Positions 15,672-24,502 of a stretch of DNA of 64,000 bases are shown one piece after another. The notes beneath the pieces were generated by a model. The model had not been told where the DNA came from, made no database searches, and saw only the letters and a list, made by a program, of their open reading frames with translations. The stretch's first letter is position 1; each line of letters starts with the position of its first letter. Position numbers and translations under genes: made by a program. Source of the DNA: Paenibacillus vini (GTDB taxonomy: Bacteria; Bacillota; Bacilli; Paenibacillales; Paenibacillaceae); assembly GCF_018403325.1 (NCBI RefSeq), contig NZ_BOSL01000003.1, forward strand, positions 333,657-397,656, given 5' to 3'.

Positions 15672-15765
15672 TTTCTGCGATGGGCGCATACCGGCGTTGT
15701 ACGCCCAAAATCGGCGGGATCGGGAGCTCCGGTCCCGCTGGGTGGATCGAAACGGAGGGAACAGG

Positions 15766-16185
15766 ATGAAGCTGCAAGGAATAAACCATTTTTGCTTTTC
15801 CGTATCGGATCTGGAAAAGTCCATTTTATTTTATCAGAACGTTTTTGATGCCAAGCTGCTTGTAAAGGGAAGGTCTTTGGCTTATTTTGACCTCAATGGC
15901 CTCTGGATTGCCTTGAATCAGGAAGATGTCAAACGGGACAGTGACGTCCATACATATACGCATATCGCTTTCACGGTCGAGGAAGCAGATTTGGATCGAT
16001 GGAAGGATAAACTGGAGCAGGCGGGTGCTGTCGTACTGGAGGGGCGCAGCCGGGATGCCCGGGATTATAAGTCGGTTTATTTCTTGGATCCGGACGGACA
16101 CCAATTTGAATTTCATACCGGAACGTTGGCGGATCGCATGGAATACTACAAGGCGGACAAGCCGCACATGCAATTTTTTGACTAA
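15766..16185 (+). CDS. fosB: FosB, bacillithiol-dependent fosfomycin resistance transferase
   Basis: 139 residues from the ATG at 15766 behind ACGGAGGGAA. It is a vicinal-oxygen-chelate enzyme that adds bacillithiol to fosfomycin and opens its epoxide. The family pattern is strong: GINHFCFSVSDLEKSI at the N terminus, LAYFDLNGLWIALN, YTHIAFTV, and DPDGHQFEFHTGTL with DRMEYYK. The expected metal ligands are His8, the His of THIAF and the Glu of FEFHTG. Length is close to B. subtilis FosB (144). It follows the collagen-like gene by 95 nt with no clear terminator between them. Confidence 0.93.
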   Translation: MKLQGINHFCFSVSDLEKSILFYQNVFDAKLLVKGRSLAYFDLNGLWIALNQEDVKRDSDVHTYTHIAFTVEEADLDRWKDKLEQAGAVVLEGRSRDARDYKSVYFLDPDGHQFEFHTGTLADRMEYYKADKPHMQFFD

Positions 16186-16286
16186 TGCTGCCACCCCTAG
16201 AAATTTGCTGTTGGGATGAATGAGAAAATACGATAGAATAGGTTCTATGTGTGAAAATACCGTAGAGAAGCAGGTTAAAGGTAATT

Positions 16287-17168
16287 ATGAAAAAATTCAA
16301 AAAATTCTATATTGAAACAACGAGTATCTGCAATCTGGCTTGCAGTTTTTGTCCTCCGACCCACCGTCAATCTCAATTTATCTCGGTGGAGGATTTCAGC
16401 AAAATTCTTGATGATATCAAGCCGCACACCGATTATATTTATTTTCATGTCAAGGGAGAACCGCTGCTGCATCCCAAAATCGATCAGTTGCTGGATATCA
16501 GTCATGAAAAAGGGTTTAAAGTCAACATTACGACCAACGGTACATTGATTCGCAAAAACGCTCATAAGCTGTTAGGTAAGCCGGCGCTCCGGCAGATGAA
16601 TTTCTCTTTGCACAGCTTTGACGGGCATGAGGGATCGACGGACAGAGAAGGGTATATCACCAGTGTTTTGTCCTTCGTGAGGGAAGCGACGGCAGCCTCC
16701 GAGATGATCGTATCGTTCCGTCTATGGAATTTAACGAAGGACAACGAGACCAACCTTGAACGCAGCCGAAACAGGGCGACGTTGGAGTTGATCGAGAAGG
16801 AATTCGGGTTGGATTTTCGGATCGAAGAGAAGGTGGTGCCCGGCAGCGGCATTAAACTGGCTGACCGCATTTACCTGAATCAGGATCATGAATTTGACTG
16901 GCCGGATTTAAGGGCTAAGGAAGACGACGGCCGCGGTTTTTGCCATGCGCTTCGCAATCAAGCCGGAATCCTTGTAGACGGGACGGTCATTCCTTGCTGT
17001 CTGGATGGGGAAGGCGTTATCAACCTGGGAAATGTCTATAAGACACCGTTCTCGGAAATCGTGGAAGGTGAACGGGCGAACCGGTTGTACGACGGATTCT
17101 CGCGCCGTATTGCGGTGGAAGAATTGTGCCGCAAATGCGGATACCGTCAACGGTTTGGCGGGGCGTAA
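16287..17168 (+). CDS. radical SAM protein with C-terminal cysteine-rich (SPASM-like) region
   Basis: 293 residues. The N-terminal CNLACSFC motif is the CxxxCxxC site that binds the 4Fe-4S cluster for S-adenosylmethionine cleavage. KGEPLLHP and INITTNGTLI-like segments (here VNITTNGTLI) are typical of radical SAM barrels. A later set of cysteines (GFCHAL, VIPCCLDGEG, LGNVYKTPFSEI, LCRKCGY) forms a SPASM-like auxiliary cluster region of the kind found in peptide- or RNA-modifying enzymes. No small precursor peptide was found next to it. The substrate is unknown. Confidence 0.88.
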   Translation: MKKFKKFYIETTSICNLACSFCPPTHRQSQFISVEDFSKILDDIKPHTDYIYFHVKGEPLLHPKIDQLLDISHEKGFKVNITTNGTLIRKNAHKLLGKPALRQMNFSLHSFDGHEGSTDREGYITSVLSFVREATAASEMIVSFRLWNLTKDNETNLERSRNRATLELIEKEFGLDFRIEEKVVPGSGIKLADRIYLNQDHEFDWPDLRAKEDDGRGFCHALRNQAGILVDGTVIPCCLDGEGVINLGNVYKTPFSEIVEGERANRLYDGFSRRIAVEELCRKCGYRQRFGGA

Positions 17169-17218
17169 GAAGTGGGCCAGTGTTAGGCAAGTAATTTGAA
17201 TTGCTTTGAATAACAGTT

Positions 17219-17401
17219 CTAACGAATCTGAGCATCGCTATGTGCCCATTTTTCAGTACCTTTTGAAGCTAACGAACTCAGACTCGCTATTTGAGCGAAG
17301 ATGGGTCTATTGGGTAGTTATTTTGCCAAATAAGGTTTACTGAGTTCGTTAAAAACATGAAGAGGGAAAAAACGATAAATAACGATTGTAGGGTTCGTTA
17401 G
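17219..17401. repeat. four-box 183-nt intergenic element, copy A
   Basis: Two forward boxes begin at 17219 (CTAACGAATC) and 17269 (CTAACGAACTC), exactly 50 nt apart. Two inverted boxes end at 17352 (GAGTTCGTTAA) and 17401 (GGGTTCGTTAG). The inner inverted box also carries the AAATAAGGT extension. Forward and inverted boxes can pair as nested hairpins. It occupies the gap between the radical SAM gene and the mqnD terminator; the remaining ~115 nt of that gap show nothing else. Copies B, C and D in this window share the same geometry. Confidence 0.85.
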
Positions 17402-17518
17402 CCATCGAACCTCTGATTGCAAAAGCAGACTAGTGGATAGGTTGATATGCGGACAAACAGCAGATGCGAGGATAAGCAGAAGTGAAGGCGCGCCGGGAGC
17501 ACCGCGCGAACCTAAAGC

Positions 17519-17562
17519 AAACCACCCTGGGACATATAATCGCCTCAGGGTGGTTTTTTATT
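17519..17562. terminator. bidirectional terminator downstream of mqnD
   Basis: AAACCACCCTG (17519-17529) pairs with CAGGGTGGTTT (17546-17556). On the plus strand it continues TTTTATTT; on the minus strand it lies 16 nt beyond the mqnD stop and continues TTTGCTTT. It probably serves mqnD and blocks read-through from the other side. Confidence 0.85.
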
Positions 17563-17571
17563 TCCTATTTG

Positions 17572-18423
17572 TTATTTAGTAACATTGGATCCCGCTTTAA
17601 GCCGGGAGAGATCGACTGCGGGAACTAGCCCTTCCCGGGCAGCTCGATCAAGCAAAGCCGTAATTGCAGCGTAACCGTCATCGCCCAGATTCGCCGTGTA
17701 TTCGTTGACGTATAGGTTAATGTGGGCCTTTGTGACGTCCGGGGACATTTCCTGAGCATGCTGGAGTACGTACTCCGCAGAGGCTTCGGGATGGGCCCAA
17801 GCGTATTCGACGGAAGCGCGGATCCAACCGGAGACGGCTTCCAAATCCAGCGAGCGCCGGGCGATGATGGCTCCGAGCGGGATGGGAAGGCCGGTATCCG
17901 ACTCCCACCAGCTGCCAAGATCGGCGAGCATATGCAGACCGTAGGTCGGATACGTGAACCGGGCTTCATGAATGACGAGCCCGGCGTCGATGGAGCCGTT
18001 TTGTACGGCCGGCATAATTTCGTCGAACGGAAGTACGACGATTTCACCGATGCCGCCCGGCACGTTTTGTGCGGCCCATAGCCGGAACAGCAGGTAGGCG
18101 GTCGAGCGTTCGCTCGGCACGGCGACCCGTTTACCGGTAAGGGCTGCCGGGTCTTGCTGGCCGTCCGCCGTCAGGACGAGCGGACCGCAGCCGCGGCCGA
18201 GCGCCCCGCCGCAAGGCAGCAAAGCGTACTCGTCCAGCACCCAAGGCAGGGCGGCGTATGAAATTTTCAGGAGATCGGGACCGTTGCCAGAGGCTGCGAG
18301 GCCGTTGGTTATGTCGATATCCGCGTAAGTAACATCAAATTCCGGCGCACCGGGAATGAGCCCATGCACCAGGGCATGAAATACAAAAGTGTCATTGGGA
18401 CAAGGGGAAAAAGCTATATTCAT
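17572..18423 (-). CDS. mqnD: MqnD, 1,4-dihydroxy-6-naphthoate synthase
   Basis: 283 residues. MqnD converts cyclic dehypoxanthine futalosine to 1,4-dihydroxy-6-naphthoate in the futalosine pathway to menaquinone. It has the periplasmic-binding-protein-like fold of the MqnA/MqnD family. Motifs seen: the opening IAFSPCPNDTFVFHALVHG, ISYAALPWVLDEYALLPCGGALGRGCGPLV, VPSERSTAYLLFRLW, and GSIDAGLVIHEARFTY with the conserved HE pair. The ATG overlaps the mqnB stop by 4 nt (ATGA), showing translational coupling. Other mqn genes (A, C) are not in the window. Confidence 0.95.
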   Translation of the reverse strand: MNIAFSPCPNDTFVFHALVHGLIPGAPEFDVTYADIDITNGLAASGNGPDLLKISYAALPWVLDEYALLPCGGALGRGCGPLVLTADGQQDPAALTGKRVAVPSERSTAYLLFRLWAAQNVPGGIGEIVVLPFDEIMPAVQNGSIDAGLVIHEARFTYPTYGLHMLADLGSWWESDTGLPIPLGAIIARRSLDLEAVSGWIRASVEYAWAHPEASAEYVLQHAQEMSPDVTKAHINLYVNEYTANLGDDGYAAITALLDRAAREGLVPAVDLSRLKAGSNVTK

Positions 18424-19160
18424 GATTGCAGCACCTCCGGTAGTAATGAGCAGGCTTGTTCAAGCGCTTGAAGCGCTTCGCCAATCTTCCACAGCTCGCG
18501 CTGGCGCGGGCCGACGCGGTTCGAAATCGCTCGGATTTCCAGCGCGGGAATGCCCAGGCGGTGGGCGGCTGCGGCGACACCGTAGCCTTCCATCGCCTCC
18601 GCGGCCGCACCGGGGACACGGTCGGCCAACAGGTCCGCCGTGGCCGCCGAGCCGGTGACCGTGGACAAGGTCAACACGGGTCCCTGGCAAACGGGGAGGC
18701 CGGCGTCCCGAGCAGCATCAGCCCAGCGTGCGGCCAGGCCGCCATGGACGGTCACGCGGGCCGAGCCAAAGCCGAGCTCGTCCACGCTGGAGAAGCCGTC
18801 CGGCGTCTCCGCCCCGAGATCGGCGGCGATGATCTCGCTCGCGACCACGAGCGAGCCGACCGGCGCGCGGCTCTCGAAGCCGCCGCCAATGCCGGCGCTG
18901 ACGACGAGGTCGTAAGCGCCGGCCGCCAGCTCGGCCGCCGTAGCCGCCGCGGCCAGCGCAGGCCCGACCCCGGCCAGCCGCACGTCAACGGCCGGCCCGC
19001 TGCCAGCTTCTGCTGCGGAGGAAGCCCCCGCAGCAGAAGCGTGGCTCAAACCGCGGAGCACGGCGTCCCGTTCCGCCTCGACCGCGGTCATGATAAGCAC
19101 CCGCTTGACTGGCGCTTGCGGGTCCCGCCCTATGGACGGATTGCTTGCTCTATCTGTCAT
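18420..19160 (-). CDS. mqnB: MqnB, futalosine hydrolase
   Basis: 246 residues from the ATG at 19160 behind AAGGAG. It belongs to the nucleoside phosphorylase (PNP/UDP) superfamily: LIMTAVEAERDAVLRGL, LVVSAGIGGGFESRAPVGSLVVASEIIAADLGAET, LTLSTVTGS, and AEAMEGYGVAAAAHRLGIPALEIRAISNRVG, where ME and SN form the ribose/base site. It removes hypoxanthine from futalosine. It is coupled to mqnD. Its base composition is odd: the 60 bases at 18901-18960 contain only 13 A/T (about 78% GC) and the protein is unusually rich in Ala, well above neighbouring genes. Confidence 0.93.
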   Translation of the reverse strand: MTDRASNPSIGRDPQAPVKRVLIMTAVEAERDAVLRGLSHASAAGASSAAEAGSGPAVDVRLAGVGPALAAAATAAELAAGAYDLVVSAGIGGGFESRAPVGSLVVASEIIAADLGAETPDGFSSVDELGFGSARVTVHGGLAARWADAARDAGLPVCQGPVLTLSTVTGSAATADLLADRVPGAAAEAMEGYGVAAAAHRLGIPALEIRAISNRVGPRQRELWKIGEALQALEQACSLLPEVLQS

Positions 19161-19233
19161 TCTTTTGCCAACTCCTTATGTGATCCTCTTTCTCTTATCT
19201 TTCATTAACGCTTCAATGGAATTAACGGTGGGA

Positions 19234-20244
19234 TCAGGCTCTCCCATATTGCTGAGGCCGGTCGATCTCGGCGCCAAGCTCTTTGGCGGCATTTAAAGCC
19301 CAATACGGATTGCGGAGCAATTCCCGTCCGAGGAATATCAAATCAGCGCGTTCATTGCTTAGAATCTCTTCGGCTTGAGCGGTATTGGTAATCAAACCGA
19401 CGGCTCCGGTTGCGATGCCGGTCTGGCTGCGGATTTGATCGGATAAATCTACCTGGTAACCGGGAAAGACGTTGATTTTTGCAGGCACTACAGCGCCGGA
19501 GCTGCAGTCGATCAAATCTACGCCTTGGGTTTTCATTATACGTGCGTATTCAATATATTGGTCGAGCGTATTTCCGTTTTCGTCATATTCATTAGCGGAA
19601 ACGCGGACGAAGATCGGACCGTCCCATACGGTCTTAACGGCCTCAATAATATCACCGAGCAGCCGATACCGATTATCCGCACTACCGCCAAACTGATCCT
19701 TTCTTTTATTAGCTAGCGGGGACAGAAATTGATTAATCAGGTAACCGTGGGCGCCGTGCAGCTCAATAATATCAAATCCGGCTTCCTTCGCCCGGCGGGC
19801 TGCATCCTTGAATGCGCCGACAACCTTCTGTATGTAATCACCATCAGCCTCGACAGGTGTCTGCATTCCCGGAAAAGGAATGGCCGACGGAGCATAAATC
19901 GGCTCGTCCAGCTCGGCTTTCCGGCCGGCATGGGCAAGCTGAATCGCCGCTTTGGCCCCGTTTTGGTGAATCAGGTCCGTAATTTCTTTTAAGCCGGTGA
20001 CATGTTCATCGTTCCAGATGCCCAAATCGCGATAAGAAATCCGGCCTTCCGGCAGAACAGCCGTCGCTTCAACAACGATCAGACCCACGCCGCCAACGGC
20101 CCGGGTTGCATAATGGATCCGGTGCCAATCCGCGATTTTCCCGTCTTTGTTCGGAGAAGAGTACATGCACATTGGGGACATGACGATCCGGTTTTTTAAA
20201 GTGACATTTTTTATGGTGTACGGTGTGAATAGTTTGTTGTTCAT
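19234..20244 (-). CDS. namA: NADPH dehydrogenase of the old-yellow-enzyme family (NamA/YqjM-like)
   Basis: 336 residues, close to B. subtilis YqjM (338). FMN-dependent ene-reductase that reduces alpha,beta-unsaturated aldehydes, ketones and nitro compounds in the cytoplasm. Seen: [26 protein letters not shown] (with the regulatory Cys of the YqjM subgroup), [51 protein letters not shown] and [15 protein letters not shown]. The start is preceded by AAAGGAGCG. It lies 73 nt upstream of mqnB in the same direction, but a functional link is not evident. Confidence 0.96.
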   Translation of the reverse strand: MNNKLFTPYTIKNVTLKNRIVMSPMCMYSSPNKDGKIADWHRIHYATRAVGGVGLIVVEATAVLPEGRISYRDLGIWNDEHVTGLKEITDLIHQNGAKAAIQLAHAGRKAELDEPIYAPSAIPFPGMQTPVEADGDYIQKVVGAFKDAARRAKEAGFDIIELHGAHGYLINQFLSPLANKRKDQFGGSADNRYRLLGDIIEAVKTVWDGPIFVRVSANEYDENGNTLDQYIEYARIMKTQGVDLIDCSSGAVVPAKINVFPGYQVDLSDQIRSQTGIATGAVGLITNTAQAEEILSNERADLIFLGRELLRNPYWALNAAKELGAEIDRPQQYGRA

Positions 20245-20438
20245 GATTTCGCTCCTTTGTTTATCTAAGTCTATATTGGAGTAGATCTCAATCCCTCTGT
20301 GTCTATGTTAGATCAAAGAAATCGGTGATACAAGTCGACCCTGCGAAATCTCCATATCCGCTTCACAGTTTCTCCATACATTCGGGGTAAGTTTATAAGG
20401 CCGGAAATATGGAAATATGGAAAATGGAGGGATTTATT

Positions 20439-21665
20439 ATGAACAATAAAAAATGGACGATCGGCCTATCCTTACTCTTACTCACCGGCGTTGTGATCGC
20501 CGGATGCCAGTCATCGGCCGGCAGCGGCGCGGAGGGGAGCAATAGCAATGCAGTGAAGGCCACGGCCGCAGAAGAAGGGGGTGGACAAGGGCAAGCCCCT
20601 TGGATCGCAACCAAAAATACTACCAGGGTCAATTCATCGGATCCGGCTGAAGCAGCGGTTTTGGTGTCGAGGTCGTTATGGCCCGCAACCGCCAAGAGCA
20701 ATACTCCGGGAAGCGTGGTACTGGTGGATCCCGGAAACTGGGGAATCGCGGCTGCCAGTGCCGATCTGGTTCACCATCCCAACAACGGGCCGATATTGTT
20801 CGTGACAAAGGACGGGTTACCGAGGGTTACAGCTGATGAACTGAAGCGCCTCGCACCTACAGGGGCGGAAAGCAATCGCGGAGTTCAAGCCGTGCTTGTT
20901 GGTCCCGTCTCTGAAGCCGTAAAGGTTGAATTAAAGCAAATGAAGCTCAAATTTGATCATATTCAAGGGGACGAGCCTGCGGCCGTCGCGGAAGCCATTG
21001 ACGCTTATTACGCAGAAGCCGCCGGCGAGCTTCCAAAATCCGTCGTTGTGGGCTCCTTGGATAATCCGGAATATACGCTTCCCGCAGTCAATTGGATTGC
21101 CCATATGCCGGAGCCGCTTCTCTATGTAACGAAAGACGCCATTCCGGCGGAAACGGAGAAAGCGTTGAAAAAAAGAAACGGCCAGGCTCATATTTATTTG
21201 ATCGGACCCGAAGCGGCCGTTTCGAAGGATGTTGAGAGCAAATTAGAGAACTACGGAAAAGTAACGCGAATCGCTGGTGATGATGTCTATGAGAACGCGA
21301 TCGCTTTTGCAAAATTCAAAGACCCGGAAACCGGCTTTGGCTGGGGAATTACGACACCGGGCCATAATTTGTCCTTCCTGAATAAGGGAAGACCGGAACT
21401 TGCAATAGCGGCAGCACCGTTCTCCCATCTCGGCAAGCATGCTCCGCTCATTTTTACGGATAAGAACAAGATGCCCGGCTCCGTGATGGACTATGTCATG
21501 TCCATTCAGCCCAAGTATGAGGATACTCCGGCGGAGGGTCCTTACAATCATGCTTGGCTGACAGGGAATGAAGAGGACCTGACATATGCGGCACAGGCCG
21601 AGATCGACGAGATGCTCGAAATCGTATCCGCTAAAGGCGAAGGCCACGGAAGCATGGGACATTAG
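20439..21665 (+). CDS. lipoprotein with CWB2-type cell-wall-binding repeats
   Basis: 408 residues from the ATG at 20439 (TGGAGGGA upstream). A lipoprotein signal ends in VVIAGC, with Cys as the lipidation site, so it is anchored to the outer face of the membrane. After a Ser/Gly/Ala linker it contains repeating units of the CWB2 kind: TRVNSSDPAEAAVLVSRS, GPILFVTKDGLP, VLVGPVSEAV, PEPLLYVTKDAIP, IYLIGPEAAVS, TRIAGDDVYENAIAFAKF and APLIFTDKNKMP. CWB2 domains hold proteins to secondary wall polymers. It ends in a His-rich tail (GEGHGSMGH). The small secreted gene that follows may be its partner. Confidence 0.88.
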   Translation: MNNKKWTIGLSLLLLTGVVIAGCQSSAGSGAEGSNSNAVKATAAEEGGGQGQAPWIATKNTTRVNSSDPAEAAVLVSRSLWPATAKSNTPGSVVLVDPGNWGIAAASADLVHHPNNGPILFVTKDGLPRVTADELKRLAPTGAESNRGVQAVLVGPVSEAVKVELKQMKLKFDHIQGDEPAAVAEAIDAYYAEAAGELPKSVVVGSLDNPEYTLPAVNWIAHMPEPLLYVTKDAIPAETEKALKKRNGQAHIYLIGPEAAVSKDVESKLENYGKVTRIAGDDVYENAIAFAKFKDPETGFGWGITTPGHNLSFLNKGRPELAIAAAPFSHLGKHAPLIFTDKNKMPGSVMDYVMSIQPKYEDTPAEGPYNHAWLTGNEEDLTYAAQAEIDEMLEIVSAKGEGHGSMGH

Positions 21666-21747
21666 TTTTGTTCACGGCGTTTTCACACGGTCCCCACAAA
21701 AACCACAAACTTATTAAGTAATATGGGGTCCAAGGAGGCGAAACACT

Positions 21748-21996
21748 GTGAACAAAAAATGGATTGCCGGCTTGGGAGCCATCCTGTTGACGCTAGGGAT
21801 CGGAACTGCCGTTTATGCGGCGGACGGGACTCCTTCATTCGGGGACATGCTGCCGTTCATGCAAAAGATGCATCCACAGCTGTCCGAGGGAGAGCTCAAT
21901 CAAATGTATCAAAACTGCCATCAGGGAAATGGAATGCAGCAAAGCGGGACTATGATGCAAAGCGGATACCGCTTTGACGATACCTCCAATTTGTGA
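21748..21996 (+). CDS. small secreted protein of unknown function
   Basis: 82 residues from a GTG start at 21748, 9 nt after AAGGAGG. A signal peptide (MNKKWIAGLGAILLTLGIGT...VYAAD) predicts export. The mature part is short, Met- and Gln-rich, and carries a single Cys in YQNCHQGNG followed by repeated MQSG units (QQSGTMMQSGY). Family members that I half recall from Bacillus have similar CH-rich ends, and a metal-binding role is possible but not shown. It ends 10 nt before a very strong terminator. Confidence 0.72.
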   Translation: MNKKWIAGLGAILLTLGIGTAVYAADGTPSFGDMLPFMQKMHPQLSEGELNQMYQNCHQGNGMQQSGTMMQSGYRFDDTSNL

Positions 21997-22005
21997 TCTG
22001 ATGAT

Positions 22006-22056
22006 GTTTCAACAAAAGAGCTCCGGGGTTGAGTGCCGGGGCTCTTTTGTTGAAAC
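22006..22056 (+). terminator. long perfect-stem terminator
   Basis: A 21-bp stem (22006-22026 with 22036-22056, one G-T pair) joined by a 9-nt loop. The T-rich tract lies within the 3' arm (CTCTTTTGTTG). It closes the lipoprotein/secreted-peptide unit and, being symmetrical, may act in both directions. Confidence 0.85.
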
Positions 22057-22064
22057 CGCAACTT

Positions 22065-22249
22065 CTAACGGACACCAGAGCCGTTATCTCCAGAAAATTC
22101 GCTGTTTTGAAAATCTAACGGACACAGGAGACCTTATTCGCTAAAAAAGGGACCCCAGCTGGGTAAAAACTCCTTATTAAGCGCTGTGGTGTCCGTTAGA
22201 ATTCAAAACCGATCTATTTTGCCCAAATAACGGCCGCTGTGTCCGTTAG
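22065..22249. repeat. four-box 185-nt intergenic element, copy C
   Basis: Forward boxes start at 22065 (CTAACGGACACCAG) and 22115 (CTAACGGACACAGGAG), 50 nt apart. Inverted boxes end at 22199 (GGTGTCCGTTAG) and 22249 (GTGTCCGTTAG), 50 nt apart. The outer pair shares the extension CCGTTAT, so box 1 can pair with box 4. Box 2 has the common ACCTTATT tail. It belongs to the CTAACGGAC subfamily with copy D and lies upstream of the response-regulator gene. Confidence 0.87.
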
Positions 22250-22382
22250 GATAGATATAAACCACCTGGCGATGCCGAGACGGAGGCCGTCCCATCCGCT
22301 CAACATGCTTCATTTTTTCTACATAATTATCAGATATAATATAAACATATTTCGAAATCGATAGTAGCAGGTGACATAGCTT

Positions 22383-23087
22383 ATGAAGTTAAAGGTACTC
22401 ATCGTGGATGATGAATGGAATATGCGGAATCTGCTCCGTATTTACTTGCTAAAAGAAGGCTTTGAGGCAAAGGAAGCCTCGAACGGACATGAAGCGCTGG
22501 CGTGGATCGACAGGGAGGAATTCGACATCGTCCTGCTCGATGTGATGATGCCCGATATGGACGGGTGGCAGGTTTGCCAAGGGATCCGGGCCCGCAGCCA
22601 GGTTCCCGTTCTTATGCTGACCGCCCGCTCGGAGACGAAGGATAAAGTGCGCGGCTTGGGACTTGGGGCGGATGATTATTTGACGAAGCCGTTTGAACCG
22701 GAGGAACTGATCGCCCGCATTTACTCCTTGATCCGCAGGTCTGTCGTAAATAAGCAGGCGGTCCAGCCTGAGTTCAGGCTGAGCTTTACCGATCTGCTGA
22801 TCTTGCCGGAAGGCCGTCAGGTCTATGTCAAAGACCGGCCGGTAGATTTCACCCCGAAGGAATTCGATCTTCTGGTTGCTCTGGCTGAATCCGGGAAACG
22901 TGCATTTCCTAGAGAAGAGCTGGTGGAACGGGTGTGGGGGAACGATTATTTTGGTGACCCCCGGGTCGTGGATACCCATGTGAAGAATATAAGGGAAAAG
23001 ACGAGTAAAGCCGGATTGGAATACAACCCCATCCAGACCATCTGGGGGATCGGCTACAAGTTTTTTGACGGTAACACAGGGCCATGA
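22383..23087 (+). CDS. OmpR/PhoB-family response regulator
   Basis: 234 residues. Receiver domain (1-120): acidic pocket in VLIVDDEW, phospho-acceptor Asp53 in VLLDVMMPDMDGW, TARSE switch and the conserved Lys in DDYLTKPFEPEEL. The C-terminal winged helix (about 130-230) shows DFTPKEFDLLVALAESG, LVERVWGNDYFGDPRVVDTHVKNIREK and IQTIWGIGYKF. It overlaps the histidine-kinase start by 4 nt. The ribosome binding site is weak (CAGGTG). The stimulus is unknown; similar pairs in Bacillus are often envelope-stress systems. Confidence 0.95.
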   Translation: MKLKVLIVDDEWNMRNLLRIYLLKEGFEAKEASNGHEALAWIDREEFDIVLLDVMMPDMDGWQVCQGIRARSQVPVLMLTARSETKDKVRGLGLGADDYLTKPFEPEELIARIYSLIRRSVVNKQAVQPEFRLSFTDLLILPEGRQVYVKDRPVDFTPKEFDLLVALAESGKRAFPREELVERVWGNDYFGDPRVVDTHVKNIREKTSKAGLEYNPIQTIWGIGYKFFDGNTGP

Positions 23088-24502
23088 TCAGCAATCGGAT
23101 CGGAAAAAAGCTGGGCTTAATTATTGTGGGTGTGTTTCTGGTCGTTCTGGTGGCGCTTGGATTTGCTCTTGATGTGATGTTCTCCAACTTCTATCGTACC
23201 GAGATGACGACAAGGGTAGAAGAACTGTCCAAGCATATGGTAGCCATGGCTTCCTCTCCGAACACGACGACCCAGGAAATGATCAAGGACTTTGCTGAAT
23301 TTTCTGAAGTCAGCGTTTTTTATGTAGATGGAAAAGAGAACATTGTACTTCATTCGGGACGGCATATTCCGGCTGACCGGTCATTTATTCAATCGGAAGA
23401 TGTCTCCTCGATTCTTTCAGGAAGTAAGGTTCGGGAGGAATATACGGATGACCGTGGCCAGCGTTTTTTTATGATCGGGATGCCTGTCAGCCATGGAGAC
23501 GGTCAAACGGAAGCCCTATATGTTCTGGCCTCTTCATCTCATATGGAATCTTCACTTCGCAATGTTCGCCAGTTGCTGGTTTTGGCGGGGCTTGGGGCGT
23601 TTTTGCTAGCGCTTGGAATCACTTGGTTGATTGCGCAGATCCTGTCGCGGCCTTTACTTCAAATGCAGCGTGCCACGCGAAAAATCGCGGCAGGGGAGCT
23701 GGAGACCCGGCTGGATATATCCAGTAGGGATGAGGTGGGTTCCCTTGCGGAATCCATCAATGATCTGGCGGCACATTTGCAGAGGTACCGGGATTCCCAG
23801 CAGGAGTTTTTTGCCAATATTTCACATGAGCTCCGCACTCCGATAACTTATCTCGAGGGGTATGCCAAAGTGCTGAAGAACCGGCTGTATGAGACCGATG
23901 AAGAGCGGGATCAATATCTCGGAATTATCGAGCAGGAGAGCCTTCGCCTGCAACGGCTGGTCAATGATTTGTTCGAACTGGCCAAAATGGAAGAAGGCCG
24001 ATTTGAGTTGAATCCGGATCTACTGGAGTTCGAGGAAATTGTGGAACAGGCCGTCCACAAAATGGAGTGGAGGGCCAAACAGAAGGGGCTGGAGCTCAAG
24101 CTGGATTGCCATGGCCCGCTTCCTAGGCTGCGAGGGGATGGGCTGAGAATGGAACAGATCGTGATCAATCTGCTCGACAATGCGATAAGTTACACGGAAG
24201 AAGGCTCGATCATTGTCACCGTTGACACGAGAGAGAGCCGGTTGCTATTTGCTGTGGAGGATACGGGAGTGGGAATTCCCGAGAATGAATTGTCGTTGAT
24301 ATTCGAACGCTTCTACCGCGTGGAAAAATCCAGATCCCGAAAGTTTGGAGGAACCGGACTTGGTCTGTCCATCGTTAAAAAACTTGTGGAATTGCAAGGC
24401 GGGGAGATCTATGTGATAAGCACACCAGGAACGGGAAGCCGGTTTGAAGTCACATTTCCATTTCCTTCGCCGGTGGAAGAAACGGGAGGAACTCCGCGAT
24501 GA
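23084..24502 (+). CDS. HAMP sensor histidine kinase
   Basis: 472 residues, cognate to the response regulator. Transmembrane segment 1 at about 12-32, an extracytoplasmic sensor domain of about 130 residues, transmembrane segment 2 at about 165-188, HAMP domain (LQMQRATRKIAAGELETRL), then the H-box FFANISHELRTPITYLEGY with His248, N-box (EQIVINLLDNAISYTEEG), and G boxes (VEDTGVGIPENE, GGTGLGLSIVKKL). All catalytic elements are intact. Its stop overlaps the start of the small membrane-protein gene by 4 nt. Confidence 0.95.
   Translation: MISNRIGKKLGLIIVGVFLVVLVALGFALDVMFSNFYRTEMTTRVEELSKHMVAMASSPNTTTQEMIKDFAEFSEVSVFYVDGKENIVLHSGRHIPADRSFIQSEDVSSILSGSKVREEYTDDRGQRFFMIGMPVSHGDGQTEALYVLASSSHMESSLRNVRQLLVLAGLGAFLLALGITWLIAQILSRPLLQMQRATRKIAAGELETRLDISSRDEVGSLAESINDLAAHLQRYRDSQQEFFANISHELRTPITYLEGYAKVLKNRLYETDEERDQYLGIIEQESLRLQRLVNDLFELAKMEEGRFELNPDLLEFEEIVEQAVHKMEWRAKQKGLELKLDCHGPLPRLRGDGLRMEQIVINLLDNAISYTEEGSIIVTVDTRESRLLFAVEDTGVGIPENELSLIFERFYRVEKSRSRKFGGTGLGLSIVKKLVELQGGEIYVISTPGTGSRFEVTFPFPSPVEETGGTPR

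Noticed and set aside
15670-15760. Terminator between the collagen-like gene and fosB
   Set aside because: Short GC-rich inverted repeats exist (GGGCG/CGCCC and GGGAC-like arms), but none is followed by a T tract.
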